Part shown: positions 51,510-61,235 of the stretch, piece after piece
Layout of the letters: each line of letters opens with the position of its first letter
Position numbering within the stretch: position 1 is the stretch's first letter
Assembly (NCBI RefSeq): GCF_000764495.1
Contig: NZ_JRLB01000006.1
Coordinates: 57,979-121,978, forward strand
Reading direction: 5' to 3'
Origin: Nitrincola sp. A-D6
Lineage (GTDB): Bacteria > Pseudomonadota > Gammaproteobacteria > Pseudomonadales > Balneatricaceae
DNA length: 64,000 nt
Position numbers and translations under genes: made by a program
The notes under the pieces: model-generated
Database searches by the model: none
Told to the model about the DNA's origin: nothing
The model's input: only the letters and a program-made list of their open reading frames with translations

Positions 51510-52643
51510 ATATCAGCAATGCACGTTCTGCGTTATGGATACTACAGATCCAGATATTGTATTTGATGATAATGGTGTCTGTAATCACTGTACTTTAGCA
51601 ATCAATAAAATATTACTTTTAGGCAATAATGAAAGTAAACAAGAAAGACTTATAAGGAAAGTTAAAGAAATAAAAAAAAGAAACAAAAGTAAAGAAATAC
51701 GATGTGATTATGGGGGTAAGTGGTGGTGTTGATAGTAGTTATGCGTTAGTTAAAGCTAAAGAGTATGGACTTCGTATTTTAGCCGTGCATTGTGATACTG
51801 GCTGGAATAGTGATATAGCAGTAAGTAATATCAAAAACCTAGTAGACTATCTTGATATTGATCTTGAAACAGTAGTTGTAGATTGGAGGGTTATGAGAAG
51901 TTTACAACGAAGCTTTTTTTTTAGCTTCAGTGTCTAACTGCGATATACCCCAAGATCATGCTATTGTTGCCGTAAACAATAAAATAGCTTCAAAACTTGG
52001 AATCAAAGATTTTATTTCTGGTGGTAATCTGGCTGGTGAGTCTATTATGCCAAGTTCTTGGGGGTATGATGCAAGAGATTTATCTCACATAAAAGATATT
52101 AATAGACGATTCGATAAATCAAGTTTGAAAAATTTTCCAAAACTTGGATTTTTTAGTTCATATATTTATTACCCATTTGTCATCGGCGTGAGAAACTATC
52201 GAATGCTGAATGATTTAAATTATAACCCAATTGAAGCAAAAAAAGAATTAATTGATAAGTATGGTTGGCGTGATTATGGTGGTAAACATCATGAATCAGT
52301 TTTTACTCGGTTTTATCAAGCATATTATTTACCGAAAAAATTTGGATTTGATAAGAGAAAGGGCCATCTTTCTAGCTTAATTGCTGCTGGATTGATTGAA
52401 AGAGACGTAGCGTTAAAAGAATTGGAAGTCGATCTGTATACTGATACTGATACTGAAAAAGAGAGAGACGAAGAGTATTTTATTAAAAAACTGGGTTTTA
52501 CCAAAAATGAATGGGATAAAATACTGAAGTCTGAACCAGTTTCTCATACAAAATATAAGACACACACAGTGTTACATTCCATCATGACAAAACTAAAAAA
52601 TATGATTGAATCACGTGGTATAAAGGTAAGGAGAAGCTGGTAA
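51502..52643 (+). CDS. wbpG: N-acetyl sugar amidotransferase WbpG-like (two frameshifts)
   Basis: This is the PP-loop ATPase-type sugar amidotransferase used with HisH2/HisF2 to turn an N-acetyl group on a uronic acid into an acetamidine. The N-terminus has a zinc site (QCTFCVMDTTDPDIVF, then CNHC). Next comes the PP-loop GVSGGVDSSYALVKAK. The C-terminal part includes SNCDIPQDHAIVAVNNKIAS and FISGGNLAGESIMPSSWGY. One break lies at 51701-51715, just before the PP-loop, where the exact repair is not clear (net one base too many or two too few). The second is in the T9 at 51914-51922, where eight T restore FFLASVSNCDIPQD. The repaired length is about 380 residues. Confidence 0.83.
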
Positions 52644-52644
52644 A

Positions 52645-53781
52645 ATGGCAAAAATAGTACATGTACTAATGAGTGAGTATAGAGTAGATTCTCGCGTAAG
52701 GAATGAAACTTCTAGCCTTGTTGAATATGGTTTTGATGTAGACGTATATTGTCTTAGTGGTAAGGGTTTACCCAAAACTGAAAGTCGAGATTCAGTGATA
52801 ATTAAACGTTATGGTTTAAGTACTAAATTCAGAAGCTTGTTATTTTTATCAGCATGCATCAGCATGCTACTAAAAAGCATGAGAAGTAAAATAGATTTAG
52901 TACATGCACATGATGTTAATGCTTTGCCAGTAGCTTATTTTTTATCTGTTATAAAAAATATTCCACTAATATATGATTCACATGAATTGTGGTCCCAGGC
53001 TCATCATAAAAAAAGAAATATCTTTATTCTTAAGATCGTTGAGAAGTTAGAAGTTAATCTCGCTAAAAGAGCTAGAGCTATCATTGCTGTATCAGATGGG
53101 ATTTCCAACTATCTAAAATGTTATTTTAAAAACGTAAATGTTTACACGATTAGAAACATACCGAGTTACACCTCTCCTGGAGAGTATGATTTGTTTAGAG
53201 ACGAATTTGGTATTGAAAAAAATAGAATTATATTTTTATACCAAGGCTTGATGAGTGAAACTAGAGGTGTCAATACAATTATTCAGGCAGCCTGTGAACT
53301 TAATAATAATAATGATGTAGCATTTATATTTATGGGTGATGGGCCTATGTCTTCAAATATTTTAAAGACAATATTATCTTTAAAATTAAAAAATGTTTAC
53401 TATAAAGGTGCGGTTCCTCAGGATGATTTGATTAAATATACAAAAAGTTCCGATGTTGGGCTGCATGCAATAAAAAATACTTGTTTGAATCATGATTTGT
53501 GTTTGCCTAATAAACTCTTTGAATATATTGCCGCGGGAAAGCCAGTCATTGTTTCAAATCTGACAGAAATGTCAGAGTTTGTTCTGAAAAATAAAGTTGG
53601 TTTGACTTTTTTAGAAGGTAGTTCGGATTCTCTAGTTTCTTCAATTGAGACGGCTGTTAGTAATAAAGATGTAATTGATAGTATGAGAGCGAATGTAAAT
53701 ACAATCAATGCGACTGTTAACTGGAGTAATGAATCAAAAATCTTAATTTCTATTTACGAAGATTTATTGTGTGAGTCTTGA
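52645..53781 (+). CDS. Glycosyltransferase family 4 (WbpH position)
   Basis: A 378-residue GT-B glycosyltransferase of the GT4 type. The N-terminal domain has HVLMSEYRVDSRVRNETSSL and the DLVHAHDVNALPVAYFL strand. The C-terminal domain has FLYQGLMSETRGVNTIIQAA, FMGDGPMSSNI and the nucleotide-binding PNKLFEYIAAGKPVI, where the Glu is conserved. It should add one sugar of the repeat unit in the cytoplasm. It occupies the place of wbpH in the O5 cluster, but the donor and acceptor cannot be read. Confidence 0.85.
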   Translation: MAKIVHVLMSEYRVDSRVRNETSSLVEYGFDVDVYCLSGKGLPKTESRDSVIIKRYGLSTKFRSLLFLSACISMLLKSMRSKIDLVHAHDVNALPVAYFLSVIKNIPLIYDSHELWSQAHHKKRNIFILKIVEKLEVNLAKRARAIIAVSDGISNYLKCYFKNVNVYTIRNIPSYTSPGEYDLFRDEFGIEKNRIIFLYQGLMSETRGVNTIIQAACELNNNNDVAFIFMGDGPMSSNILKTILSLKLKNVYYKGAVPQDDLIKYTKSSDVGLHAIKNTCLNHDLCLPNKLFEYIAAGKPVIVSNLTEMSEFVLKNKVGLTFLEGSSDSLVSSIETAVSNKDVIDSMRANVNTINATVNWSNESKILISIYEDLLCES

Positions 53782-53782
53782 T

Positions 53783-55019
53783 ATGCAAATTAATTATTGC
53801 AAAAAAGTAATTATAGATTCAACATATAATATAAAGTATTTAGCAGGATTTTCTAAAAGACGACCTGGTATTCACTGTGGTCCAAAATGTCTGGAATGTG
53901 GAATAATTATTTTTGATAGAAGATTTATTCTGATTTCAATTGATGTTTTATATATATCAGATGATTTAAGAGATTATATATTTGATATTATATTTGAAAC
54001 TTTTGGGGTTGGTTCTGAGTCAGTATGTGTTGTTGCTTCTCACACCCATTCAGCACCAAATATTTCATATGATATTTTCGGTGAGCTTGATTATGGTTTC
54101 ATAGAGCAACTAAAAAAAACCATTAAAACATGTATTGAAGAAGCGAATAAAAATACGGCTAGCTGCCGCGTAAATTTCAGCTGTACCTCAAACCTTAATG
54201 GTATTGTAGTTTATCGAAGGAAACTAGGAAGAGATATTAGAAGTTTTTTCCTAACAAAAAAAAATGTTAATGCTACCTGAGATAGATGAACAAGGTGGTG
54301 CTGTATTAAATAAACTTTCTTTTTTTGATAACTCTAATGAGATTTTATCTATTTTTGGTTTATCTTGTCATCCTGTGTTTTCAACATCTAAAATCATTTC
54401 TTCAGACTATCCCGGAGAGATTGTTAACCACTATCAAAATACCAATGAATCTAGTGCTATTTTTTTGCAAGGATGGAGTGGGGATTTAAGACCTGACACT
54501 TCGGGAAAATTTATGTCAACTAGAAGTTTAATTGATTGTGCCAAAGCATTATTTAATGGAAAAGTTTTTCTTCAACCGGACTTTAAAAAATTCTCCTGCT
54601 TCTGTAATGACATAGTTAACTTGATACAATCAATTAAGCCACTTCATGTTAATGATCAACCCTTGATTTCTTCTTTGCAACGAAAACTTTCACTTGTATC
54701 GAGTACAGGTCATACTACAAAGTCATTTTTTGTTAGTATTCATCGAATAGATAATATACTATTTATTTCTATTCCTGCAGAAGTTTCAAGTAGATACTAT
54801 AGCTACCTGGCTTCAAACTTTGTTTCATATAAAATATTTCCACTTGGTTGCTCCAATGGAATGATTGGATACTTACCATACTATGATCAGGTTAGAGAAA
54901 AAGGTTATGAGGTTGATTCAGCTAAAAACTACGGTTGGGATAGTTATATTGGAGAGGATAGTTTAATAAAATTCAAAAATGACCTTTATATTTTGGTTAA
55001 GGATTTTGTCGATGATTGA
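53783..55019 (+). CDS. Neutral/alkaline ceramidase-like hydrolase (frameshifted)
   Basis: The protein has the metal-binding signature of the neutral ceramidase N-terminal domain: VVASHTHSAP at about residue 90, then GLSCHPVFSTSKIISSDYPG and FLQGWSGDLRPDT, and near the end IPAEVSSRYY and GMIGYLPYYDQ. The frame breaks in the A9 run at 54256-54264. Eight A instead gives LTKKKMLMLPEIDEQGG and rejoins the halves into about 411 residues. It has no signal peptide, so it should be cytoplasmic, unlike secreted ceramidases. In a sugar cluster it is more likely an amidohydrolase acting on an N-acyl group of a nucleotide sugar; this is inference. The start overlaps no gene, and the stop overlaps the next start. 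Confidence 0.72.
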
Positions 55020-55860
55020 TAAAGACTCGTTAATTGAAGATTTAAAAAATCTTGGAATAAAATCTGGTGATACAGTTTTTATTAGAGCATCGCTTAGTAA
55101 GGTCGGTAGATTAAAAAGTTCAGATCGAAATATAATAATTGAGTCTTTGCTAGAGTCAGTTGGTGAAAATGGCACATTGGTCACGCTAGGATTCACTAAG
55201 ATTTTTTCTTTTTGGAACTTAAAAGATGATTATGTTTTTGATAAAAATACACCGTCTACTACTGGTGCACTTTCAAAAATGTTTCTTGGAAACCCAAACT
55301 GTAAACGTAGCCAACATCCATGTTGTTCTTTTTTAGCAATTGGCCCAAAATCTGATTATATTCTTGAAGGACATAACGAGCAGTCCACTTCGTACATTCC
55401 AATTAAAAAACTTATTGATCTTAATGCTCATTGTTTGCTAATCGGCTGTATTGACGATAGCCCTGGATTTACTACAGTACATTATGTTCAAGAAGAACTA
55501 GGTTTAACAAATCGTTCTCTCATATCCTCAATTTTTAGAGTTTACTATAAATCTGAAAGTGGTAAAAATGAATTGTTTATACGTAAAGATATTGGTGGTT
55601 GTAGTGCCGGCTTTGATAAGTTTTATGGTCATTATTTAAAAGCTGGAATTTTAAAGGTTGGAAGGTTCGGCAATGCTAATTGTATTTCTGCATATGCCAG
55701 TGATCTTTACAAAATCGATAAAGATCTAATTCGAAATAATAAAAAATTTCCATTATGTGATAACAGTGAATGCGTTATATGTAGATGTACATGGACATAT
55801 AATTTAACTGATATTCCTAAATTTATACTCGCGAAAATAAGAAAGGTTTTTTTTAGATGA
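55012..55860 (+). CDS. AAC(3)-family N-acyltransferase of the O-antigen cluster
   Basis: A 282-residue protein of the AAC(3)/FrbF superfamily, which transfers an acyl group from acyl-CoA to an amine. It shows SGDTVFIRASLSKVGRL at the start, KRSQHPCCSFLAIGP, and LIGCIDDSPGFTTVHYVQEE with the conserved His and Glu. A cysteine-rich end (CDNSECVICRC) is extra. Family members in polysaccharide clusters acylate amino sugars rather than drugs. The overlap with the ceramidase-like gene suggests that one removes and the other adds an N-acyl group. The start is the ATG at 55012. Confidence 0.8.
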   Translation: MIDKDSLIEDLKNLGIKSGDTVFIRASLSKVGRLKSSDRNIIIESLLESVGENGTLVTLGFTKIFSFWNLKDDYVFDKNTPSTTGALSKMFLGNPNCKRSQHPCCSFLAIGPKSDYILEGHNEQSTSYIPIKKLIDLNAHCLLIGCIDDSPGFTTVHYVQEELGLTNRSLISSIFRVYYKSESGKNELFIRKDIGGCSAGFDKFYGHYLKAGILKVGRFGNANCISAYASDLYKIDKDLIRNNKKFPLCDNSECVICRCTWTYNLTDIPKFILAKIRKVFFR

Positions 55861-56923
55861 ATGTTTTCACTATTATTGGTGCAAGGCCTCAGTTTATAAA
55901 AGCAAGTGTAGTTTCAAGAGCATTCTGTAAAACTGACAAAATTAATGAAATATTACTCCATACCGGTCAGCATTTTGATGAAAATATGTCTAATATTTTT
56001 TTTAATCAGCTCAACATGCCAAGGCAGATATTCAGCTACAAATTAATGGTGGCAGTCATGGCGAAATGACTGGTCGTATGTTGGTTGAAATTGAACAGGC
56101 TTTAGTATCCTGCCAACCCGATCTCGTTCTAGTGTATGGAGATACTAATTCAACGCTTGCTGGCGCATTAGCAGCAGCAAAATTACACATACCCGTCGCA
56201 CACGTTGAAGCTGGCTTGCGCAGTTTTAATATGCATATGCCGGAAGAAATTAACCGAATTTTGACCGATCAAATCAGTGACCTTTTATTTTGCCCAACAG
56301 ATGCCGCAGTTGATAACCTGTACAATGAAGGCTTCGCTAATAAGTCTGTTCAAGTATTGCAGGTGGGCGATGTGATGCAAGATTCCGCTCAGCTATTTGC
56401 AAATCAAGCATCAGCGCCAGCTGGCGTCCTGCCGAAACAATTTATTCTTGCAACCTTACACCGTGCAGAAAATACCGATAACCCTGAATGTTTGGCATCG
56501 ATTGTAGCGGCTTTGAATAAATTACATGCTACCCTCGCACCTGTTGTTCTGCCCCTACATCCACGCACTCGTAAACTAATTGCGCAGCAAGGCGTGAAGC
56601 TAAATATTCATCTGATTGATCCTGTGGGTTATTTTGAAATGGTTTGGCTTCTCGAAAATTGCGAGCTTGTATTAACCGACAGTGGTGGTGTCCAAAAAGA
56701 AGCCTTCTTCTTCGGAAAAGCTTGTGTGACTATGCGTGACCAGACCGAGTGGGTAGAGTTGATAAACATAGGAGCTAATGAGCTTGTTGGGGCGGACCAA
56801 CATAAAATTATTGACGCGGCCACACGTAATATTGGCCGAAAAATCCAGGATACACATCAATTGTATGGTGGTGGTCACGCTGCACAAAGAATCGTTGATA
56901 TACTGGTTGAAAGGACAGTTTAA
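55857..56923 (+). CDS. wbpI: Non-hydrolysing UDP-HexNAc 2-epimerase (WbpI/WecB-like, frameshifted)
   Basis: This enzyme inverts C2 of a UDP-HexNAc. In a wbp cluster WbpI converts UDP-GlcNAc3NAcA to UDP-ManNAc3NAcA. The motifs are TIIGARPQFIKASVVSRA, LHTGQHFDENMS, VYGDTNSTLAGALAA, HVEAGLRSFNMHMPEEINR and LTDSGGVQKEAFFFGK. The frame breaks at 56021-56024. One more base there gives NMPKADIQLQINGGSHGEMT and rejoins a protein of about 355 residues. The ATG overlaps the AAC(3)-like stop by 4 bases, and the end overlaps the PIG-L gene by 1. Confidence 0.9.
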
Positions 56924-57555
56924 TGAATTTCAAAAACATTTTGGTACTTGCACCGCATACTGATGATGGTGAACTTGGAGCCGGAGGTTTTATTGCAAAA
57001 CTAATTGAGCAAGGTTCAAAAGTTACATATGTTGCATTTTCTACAGCCGAGGAGTCAGTACCTAACTATTTGCCAAAGGATGTACTTAAAACTGAAGTTA
57101 AAGCTGCTACAGAAAATCTTGGTATAAAGTCTGACCAACTCATTATTTTTAACTACCAAGTAAGAAAACTAAATTATGTTCGACAGGAGATTCTTGAAGA
57201 ATTGATTGTAATTCGAAATAACAATACATTTGATTTAGTTCTTATGCCATCATTAAAGGATATCCATCAGGACCACACAACAATTGCACAGGAAGGGCTT
57301 CGCGCTTTCAAAAATACTACTATTCTTGGTTATGAATTGATTTGGAATAATTTGTCATTTGATACTACTTGTTTTGTCAAACTAAATTTTTCACATGTTA
57401 ATGCTAAGTATCTGGCGCTCCAATGTTACGAATCACAAGCTAATAGAGAATATATGAGTCGTGATTTTATTTTTTCACTTGCCAAAACGCGTGGTGTTCA
57501 AATAGGTGCTGAATTTGCTGAAAGTTTTGAGGTGGTACGATGGGTTATGAATTAA
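56923..57555 (+). CDS. PIG-L family N-deacetylase
   Basis: A 210-residue zinc-dependent deacetylase. The N-terminal metal motif is APHTDDGELGAGG (PHxDD) and the third ligand is in HQDH near residue 113. PIG-L enzymes remove N-acetyl groups from GlcNAc-type substrates. It overlaps the following hexapeptide acyltransferase gene, which suggests that the two swap the acyl group on an amino sugar. It is not part of the O5 wbp cluster. Confidence 0.85.
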   Translation: MNFKNILVLAPHTDDGELGAGGFIAKLIEQGSKVTYVAFSTAEESVPNYLPKDVLKTEVKAATENLGIKSDQLIIFNYQVRKLNYVRQEILEELIVIRNNNTFDLVLMPSLKDIHQDHTTIAQEGLRAFKNTTILGYELIWNNLSFDTTCFVKLNFSHVNAKYLALQCYESQANREYMSRDFIFSLAKTRGVQIGAEFAESFEVVRWVMN

Positions 57556-58409
57556 ATAAATCAATTAGGATTTCAGAACTCGCAGAACATCTTTCGTTTG
57601 AATGGCAAGGTGCTGATATTCTTATTAAAGGTGTTAGTTCTTCAGAAAATGCAAAGGATTCTGATGTTATTTTCTCAAAATCAATACCAGAAAATATAGG
57701 CAATATTGCGATAGTAATATCACCATTTGCGGATATTAAAGCTAATAGTACTAATGGCTTAATTATTGCTAAAAATCCAAGGTTGGAGTTTATTAATGTA
57801 CTTCGCTATCTTGAAAAAGTAATAGGTTTTTCTACTTGGAATTTTCCTTCAATTATACACCCAACTGTAAAGTTAGGAAAAAATGTTGTTGTGGAAAGTG
57901 GATGTGTTATTGATGAATATACAGTTATTGAACCCAATGTTGTTTTGCATTCTGGTACAAGAATAGGAAAAAATAGCCGTATACGTTCTTGCTCTTCGAT
58001 AGGTGGAGATGGTTTTGGGTTTGAGCGCATGAGTGATGGTGTCCCTTTACGCTTTCCTCATCTGGGCGGTGTGGTAATAGGTGATAATGTTGAAATAGGA
58101 GCATTAAATTCCATCGCTAGAGGCACATTATCTGATACTGTTATTTCAAATAATGTAAAAACAGATAATCTGGTGCATATTGCACATAATTGTTTTGTAC
58201 AAGAAAGTGTTTTGATAACTGCATGCGCTGAGCTTAGTGGGGGTGTAACTCTGGGAAAAAGAGCGTGGATCGGTCCTAATGTCTCAATTATGCAAAAAAT
58301 TTTCGTTGGTGATGATGCGCTTGTAGGGCTTGGTGCGGTAGTTACCAAAAATATACCATCCAATACTGTCTTTGCTGGTAATCCCGCAAAGAAAATCAGA
58401 GATATATAG
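57540..58409 (+). CDS. LpxD-like hexapeptide acyltransferase
   Basis: A 289-residue left-handed beta-helix acyltransferase. It has an LpxD-like N-terminal domain (about 1-95) with FEWQGADILIKGVSSSENA, then hexapeptide repeats from about 105 to 255 (GKNVVVESGCVIDEYTVI, GAVVTKNIPSNTVFAGNPAK). SSIGGDGFGFERM is the LpxD-type active-site stretch. It is probably not the lipid A LpxD, which is encoded next to fabZ and lpxA elsewhere. It more likely N- or O-acylates a sugar in O-antigen synthesis. It overlaps the PIG-L gene by 16 bases. Confidence 0.8.
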   Translation: MGYELNKSIRISELAEHLSFEWQGADILIKGVSSSENAKDSDVIFSKSIPENIGNIAIVISPFADIKANSTNGLIIAKNPRLEFINVLRYLEKVIGFSTWNFPSIIHPTVKLGKNVVVESGCVIDEYTVIEPNVVLHSGTRIGKNSRIRSCSSIGGDGFGFERMSDGVPLRFPHLGGVVIGDNVEIGALNSIARGTLSDTVISNNVKTDNLVHIAHNCFVQESVLITACAELSGGVTLGKRAWIGPNVSIMQKIFVGDDALVGLGAVVTKNIPSNTVFAGNPAKKIRDI

Positions 58410-59632
58410 TGAAAACCATCTGGATTATTAATCAGTATGCATCTACTCCAGAAAATGGATATGCTGGCCGTCATTATTATTTAGGCACAGAACTTGTTAA
58501 GCTAGGGTACAAAGTATATTTAATAGCATCCGCAAAACACCATTTGCTTAGAGAGAAAGTTGTTATGGATTCAACTTTCAAAATAACTGATCATGATGGT
58601 TTGAATGTTGTTTGGATGGATATGCCTACTTATGCTGATGCACACAGTAAGCAGCGTGTTTTGAATTGGTTTATATTTTCTTGGAAGCTTCTGAGGCTTG
58701 TTAAGTTAATACCAGATAAGCCTGAGTATATATTGTGCTCTTCTCCATCTTTAATATCTTTTTTTGGTGCTAAGAAGCTTGCTAAACAGTACAAATCAAA
58801 ACTTATTTTTGAGGTGCGTGATATTTGGCCTTTGACATTGACTGAGATAGGTGGTTTTTCCTCTAAGAATTTATTTATTCGTTTTTTGCAATGGGTGGAG
58901 AATAAAGCCTATCGTGATTCTGATGCTGTCGTTTCTAATTTAAAAAATTCTGTTGAACATATGGTTGTTCATGGCTTAAATCGTGATAAATTCACATGGA
59001 TACCCAATGGCTTTTCTGAGCGGGAAGTACGAGAAGCTAGACCCCTTGCAGACAATGTATTAAGTCAAGTTCCAATAGAAAGTTTTATAGTTGGTTACAC
59101 GGGTACTTTTGGACTGGCTAACGATCTTTATACTCTTTTAGCAGCTGCAGCCAAATTAAAAAAATATCCTGAAATAAAGTTTGTATTAGTTGGCGGTGGG
59201 AAGGAAAAATCAAATCTCATTAACTATTCAAAAGAACTTGAACTAAATAATGTGATTTTTATTAACTTTATCAATAAAAATCACATACAAAGCATGCTTA
59301 AATGTTTCGATGTTTTAACTGTTGGTGCTAAAAAAGAACCAATGTACCATTTTGGTGTTTCACCGAATAAGCTTTTCGATTATATGATAGCAGGTAAGCC
59401 TATCATTTATCACATTGAGTCTGGTAATTATCATCCAGTTACTGATGCAGGGTGTGGCTTTGAAGTCGAATCAGGTGATCCTGATAAACTTGCTAATGCA
59501 ATTTTGAAAGTTTATAAAATGCCACCGAACGAAAGAGAGTTTATGGGTGATAATGGCGTCAAAGCTGCTTTGCATCAATATGAATATCGGCAATTGGCTG
59601 AAAAATTGGTTCAAGTATTACGCAGCATGTAG
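58409..59632 (+). CDS. Glycosyltransferase family 4, WbuB-like
   Basis: A 407-residue GT4 glycosyltransferase. It starts IWIINQYASTPENGYAGRHY, a signature of the WbuB/fucosamine-transferase group. It also has LIFEVRDIWPLTLTEIGGF, VGYTGTFGLANDLYTLL, and VSPNKLFDYMIAGKPII with the donor-binding Glu-like position. It begins with GTG at 58409, which overlaps the previous stop. The likely job is adding an N-acetylated deoxyhexose to the repeat unit, but specificity cannot be read. Confidence 0.84.
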   Translation: MKTIWIINQYASTPENGYAGRHYYLGTELVKLGYKVYLIASAKHHLLREKVVMDSTFKITDHDGLNVVWMDMPTYADAHSKQRVLNWFIFSWKLLRLVKLIPDKPEYILCSSPSLISFFGAKKLAKQYKSKLIFEVRDIWPLTLTEIGGFSSKNLFIRFLQWVENKAYRDSDAVVSNLKNSVEHMVVHGLNRDKFTWIPNGFSEREVREARPLADNVLSQVPIESFIVGYTGTFGLANDLYTLLAAAAKLKKYPEIKFVLVGGGKEKSNLINYSKELELNNVIFINFINKNHIQSMLKCFDVLTVGAKKEPMYHFGVSPNKLFDYMIAGKPIIYHIESGNYHPVTDAGCGFEVESGDPDKLANAILKVYKMPPNEREFMGDNGVKAALHQYEYRQLAEKLVQVLRSM

Positions 59633-59659
59633 TTTGTACCTTTAAATTGAGATAATTTA

Positions 59660-60631
59660 ATGAATCTATTACTTACAGGTGCGACTGGTTTTCTTGGGAG
59701 ACAGATCGCACAAGCACTTATTAAAGGGCATATTTTTCATGTCACTGCCGCTGTTCGGTACAGTACTGAAACACCAGCTAAACGAGTCGTTGAAATCACA
59801 AGCCTTGATGCGAATACATGCTGGTCATCTGCTTTGACTAATCAGCAAGTTGTTATCCACACTGCTGCCCGCGCCCACATTATGAAAGATGAAGCGTCAG
59901 ATCCTTTGTCCGAGTATCGAAAGGTCAATGTTGATGGAACTTTAAACCTAGCATTGCAGGCTGCTGAAGCTGGTGTAAAGCGATTGATTTTTATCAGCTC
60001 AATTGGTGTAAACGGCAACATAAACACTCGTCCTTTTACTGAAAAGAGCTTACCAAATCCTGCAGGGGTTGATGCAAAGTCAAAATTTGAAGCTGAACAG
60101 GGCCTGTGGAAGATCCAGCAAGAAACAGGTATGGAAATTGTCATAATTCGTCCACCATTGGTTTATGGACCGAATGCAAAGGGCAATTTTGGCAGTTTGC
60201 TAAAGTGGGTTGAAAAAGGCCTGCCTTTGCCCCTAGGAATCATCAACAATAAGCGCTCGCTAGTCGCATTGGACAATCTGGTTGACTTGATCATCACGTG
60301 CATAGATCATCCCGCTGCGGCTAATCAAATCTTCCTGGCAGGCGATGGTCAGGATGTTTCGACTACCGAGTTGTTACGTGGTGTTGCTGCTGCAATGGGT
60401 AAACCCTCTCGCTTGATTCCGGTACCGGTTAAACTGTTAACGCTGGGTGCAGCGTTGCTGGGTAAAAAGGCCGTTGCTGATCGTTTACTCGGGTCGTTGC
60501 AAGTGGATATCTCCAAGGCACGCAATGTTTTAGGGTGGGAGCCGCCGGTTTCGGTGGAAGAGGGTTTGAGACGTTGTTTTGTGGAGAATAATTCATCGCC
60601 CGCGGAGCGGGCTCCTACAGAAGGGCTTTAA
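59660..60631 (+). CDS. NAD-dependent sugar epimerase/reductase (WbpK/WbpV-like SDR)
   Basis: An extended short-chain dehydrogenase of 323 residues. The NAD-binding motif is LLTGATGFLGRQIAQALI. Next come HTAARAHIMKDE and FISSIGVNGN, and the catalytic Tyr/Lys region is expected near SKFEAEQG (the usual YxxxK appears as SKFEAE, as in WbpV/WbpK relatives that lack the standard Tyr in this place). IIRPPLVYGPNAKGNF is the substrate-side motif. It probably reduces the 4-keto sugar made by WbpM. The final dozen residues (SSPAERAPTEGL) are encoded by a REP-like repeat at 60596-60619. Confidence 0.85.
   Translation: MNLLLTGATGFLGRQIAQALIKGHIFHVTAAVRYSTETPAKRVVEITSLDANTCWSSALTNQQVVIHTAARAHIMKDEASDPLSEYRKVNVDGTLNLALQAAEAGVKRLIFISSIGVNGNINTRPFTEKSLPNPAGVDAKSKFEAEQGLWKIQQETGMEIVIIRPPLVYGPNAKGNFGSLLKWVEKGLPLPLGIINNKRSLVALDNLVDLIITCIDHPAAANQIFLAGDGQDVSTTELLRGVAAAMGKPSRLIPVPVKLLTLGAALLGKKAVADRLLGSLQVDISKARNVLGWEPPVSVEEGLRRCFVENNSSPAERAPTEGL
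60596..60619. repeat. REP-like repeat inside the 3' end of the SDR gene
   Basis: TCGCCCGCGGAGCGGGC plus TCCTACA, in inverted orientation to most other copies. It is read through in frame into the C-terminus of the SDR gene, and the sugar transferase gene starts 14 bases later. Confidence 0.78.
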
Positions 60632-60632
60632 T

Positions 60633-61172
60633 TTGATTCGGTTTTTTGATGTTGTGTTTGCGTTGTTGGGATTGGTGTTTGGCTTTCCGGTGTTGTTGTT
60701 ACTGACTATCGTTGGTTATTTCGATACGGGGTCGCCTATTTTTCGCCAGGAGCGGGTCGGGCGGTATCAAAAGCCGTTTACATTGGTAAAATTTCGTACC
60801 ATGAAGCTAGATACAGAGTCAGTGGCATCGCATCTGGCCAGCAGTGCATCCATTACCCGCTTCGGCCACTTTTTACGCAAAACTAAACTGGATGAATTGC
60901 CACAGTTGTGGAATGTGCTTAAGGGTGAGATGAGTTTGGTGGGGCGCCCTGGGTTATTTAATCAGCATGAATTAACTCAAGAACGAGCGAAACGGGGTGT
61001 ATATGAAGTACGCCCTGGAATTACAGGTTTGGCTCAAGTGAATGAGATTGATATGTCTACACCAGAGTTACTGGCTGAAACTGACCAGAAGATGATTGAG
61101 CATTTAAGTGTTGTGGATTACTTTCGCTATATCTTCATGACCTTGCCGGGAAGGGGAGTGGTGATAGAGTAA
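60633..61172 (+). CDS. Initiating sugar-phosphate transferase (short WcaJ/PglC-like type)
   Basis: A 179-residue monotopic phosphoglycosyltransferase. It begins LIRFFDVVFALLGLVFGF, a re-entrant membrane helix, followed by the conserved GSPIFRQERVGRYQKPFTLV, KFRTMKLDTESV, RKTKLDELPQLWNVLKGEMS, VGRPGLFN and RPGITGLAQVNEI. The Asp-Glu pair in KLDELPQ is catalytic. It transfers the first sugar-1-phosphate to undecaprenyl phosphate. This is a small-PGT solution to the task done by the polytopic WbpL in P. aeruginosa O5. I start it at the TTG at 60633, right after the SDR gene. Confidence 0.88.
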   Translation: MIRFFDVVFALLGLVFGFPVLLLLTIVGYFDTGSPIFRQERVGRYQKPFTLVKFRTMKLDTESVASHLASSASITRFGHFLRKTKLDELPQLWNVLKGEMSLVGRPGLFNQHELTQERAKRGVYEVRPGITGLAQVNEIDMSTPELLAETDQKMIEHLSVVDYFRYIFMTLPGRGVVIE

Positions 61173-61235
61173 GTAAATAGTGCTGATACGCGTACTAGCC
61201 GATAGCAATCGATAATAAGGACAGCTAACCAGGTT

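Noticed and set aside
51914..51922. Programmed ribosomal slippage at T9 in wbpG
   Set aside because: Possible in principle, but many other genes here have the same kind of homopolymer break, so error is the simpler reading.
55012..55860. An aminoglycoside resistance gene
   Set aside because: AAC(3)-family members in polysaccharide clusters act on amino sugars; its place and overlap with cluster genes argue against drug resistance.
57540..58409. The lipid A enzyme LpxD
   Set aside because: It overlaps a PIG-L gene in the O-antigen cluster and lacks the usual fabZ/lpxA neighbours.
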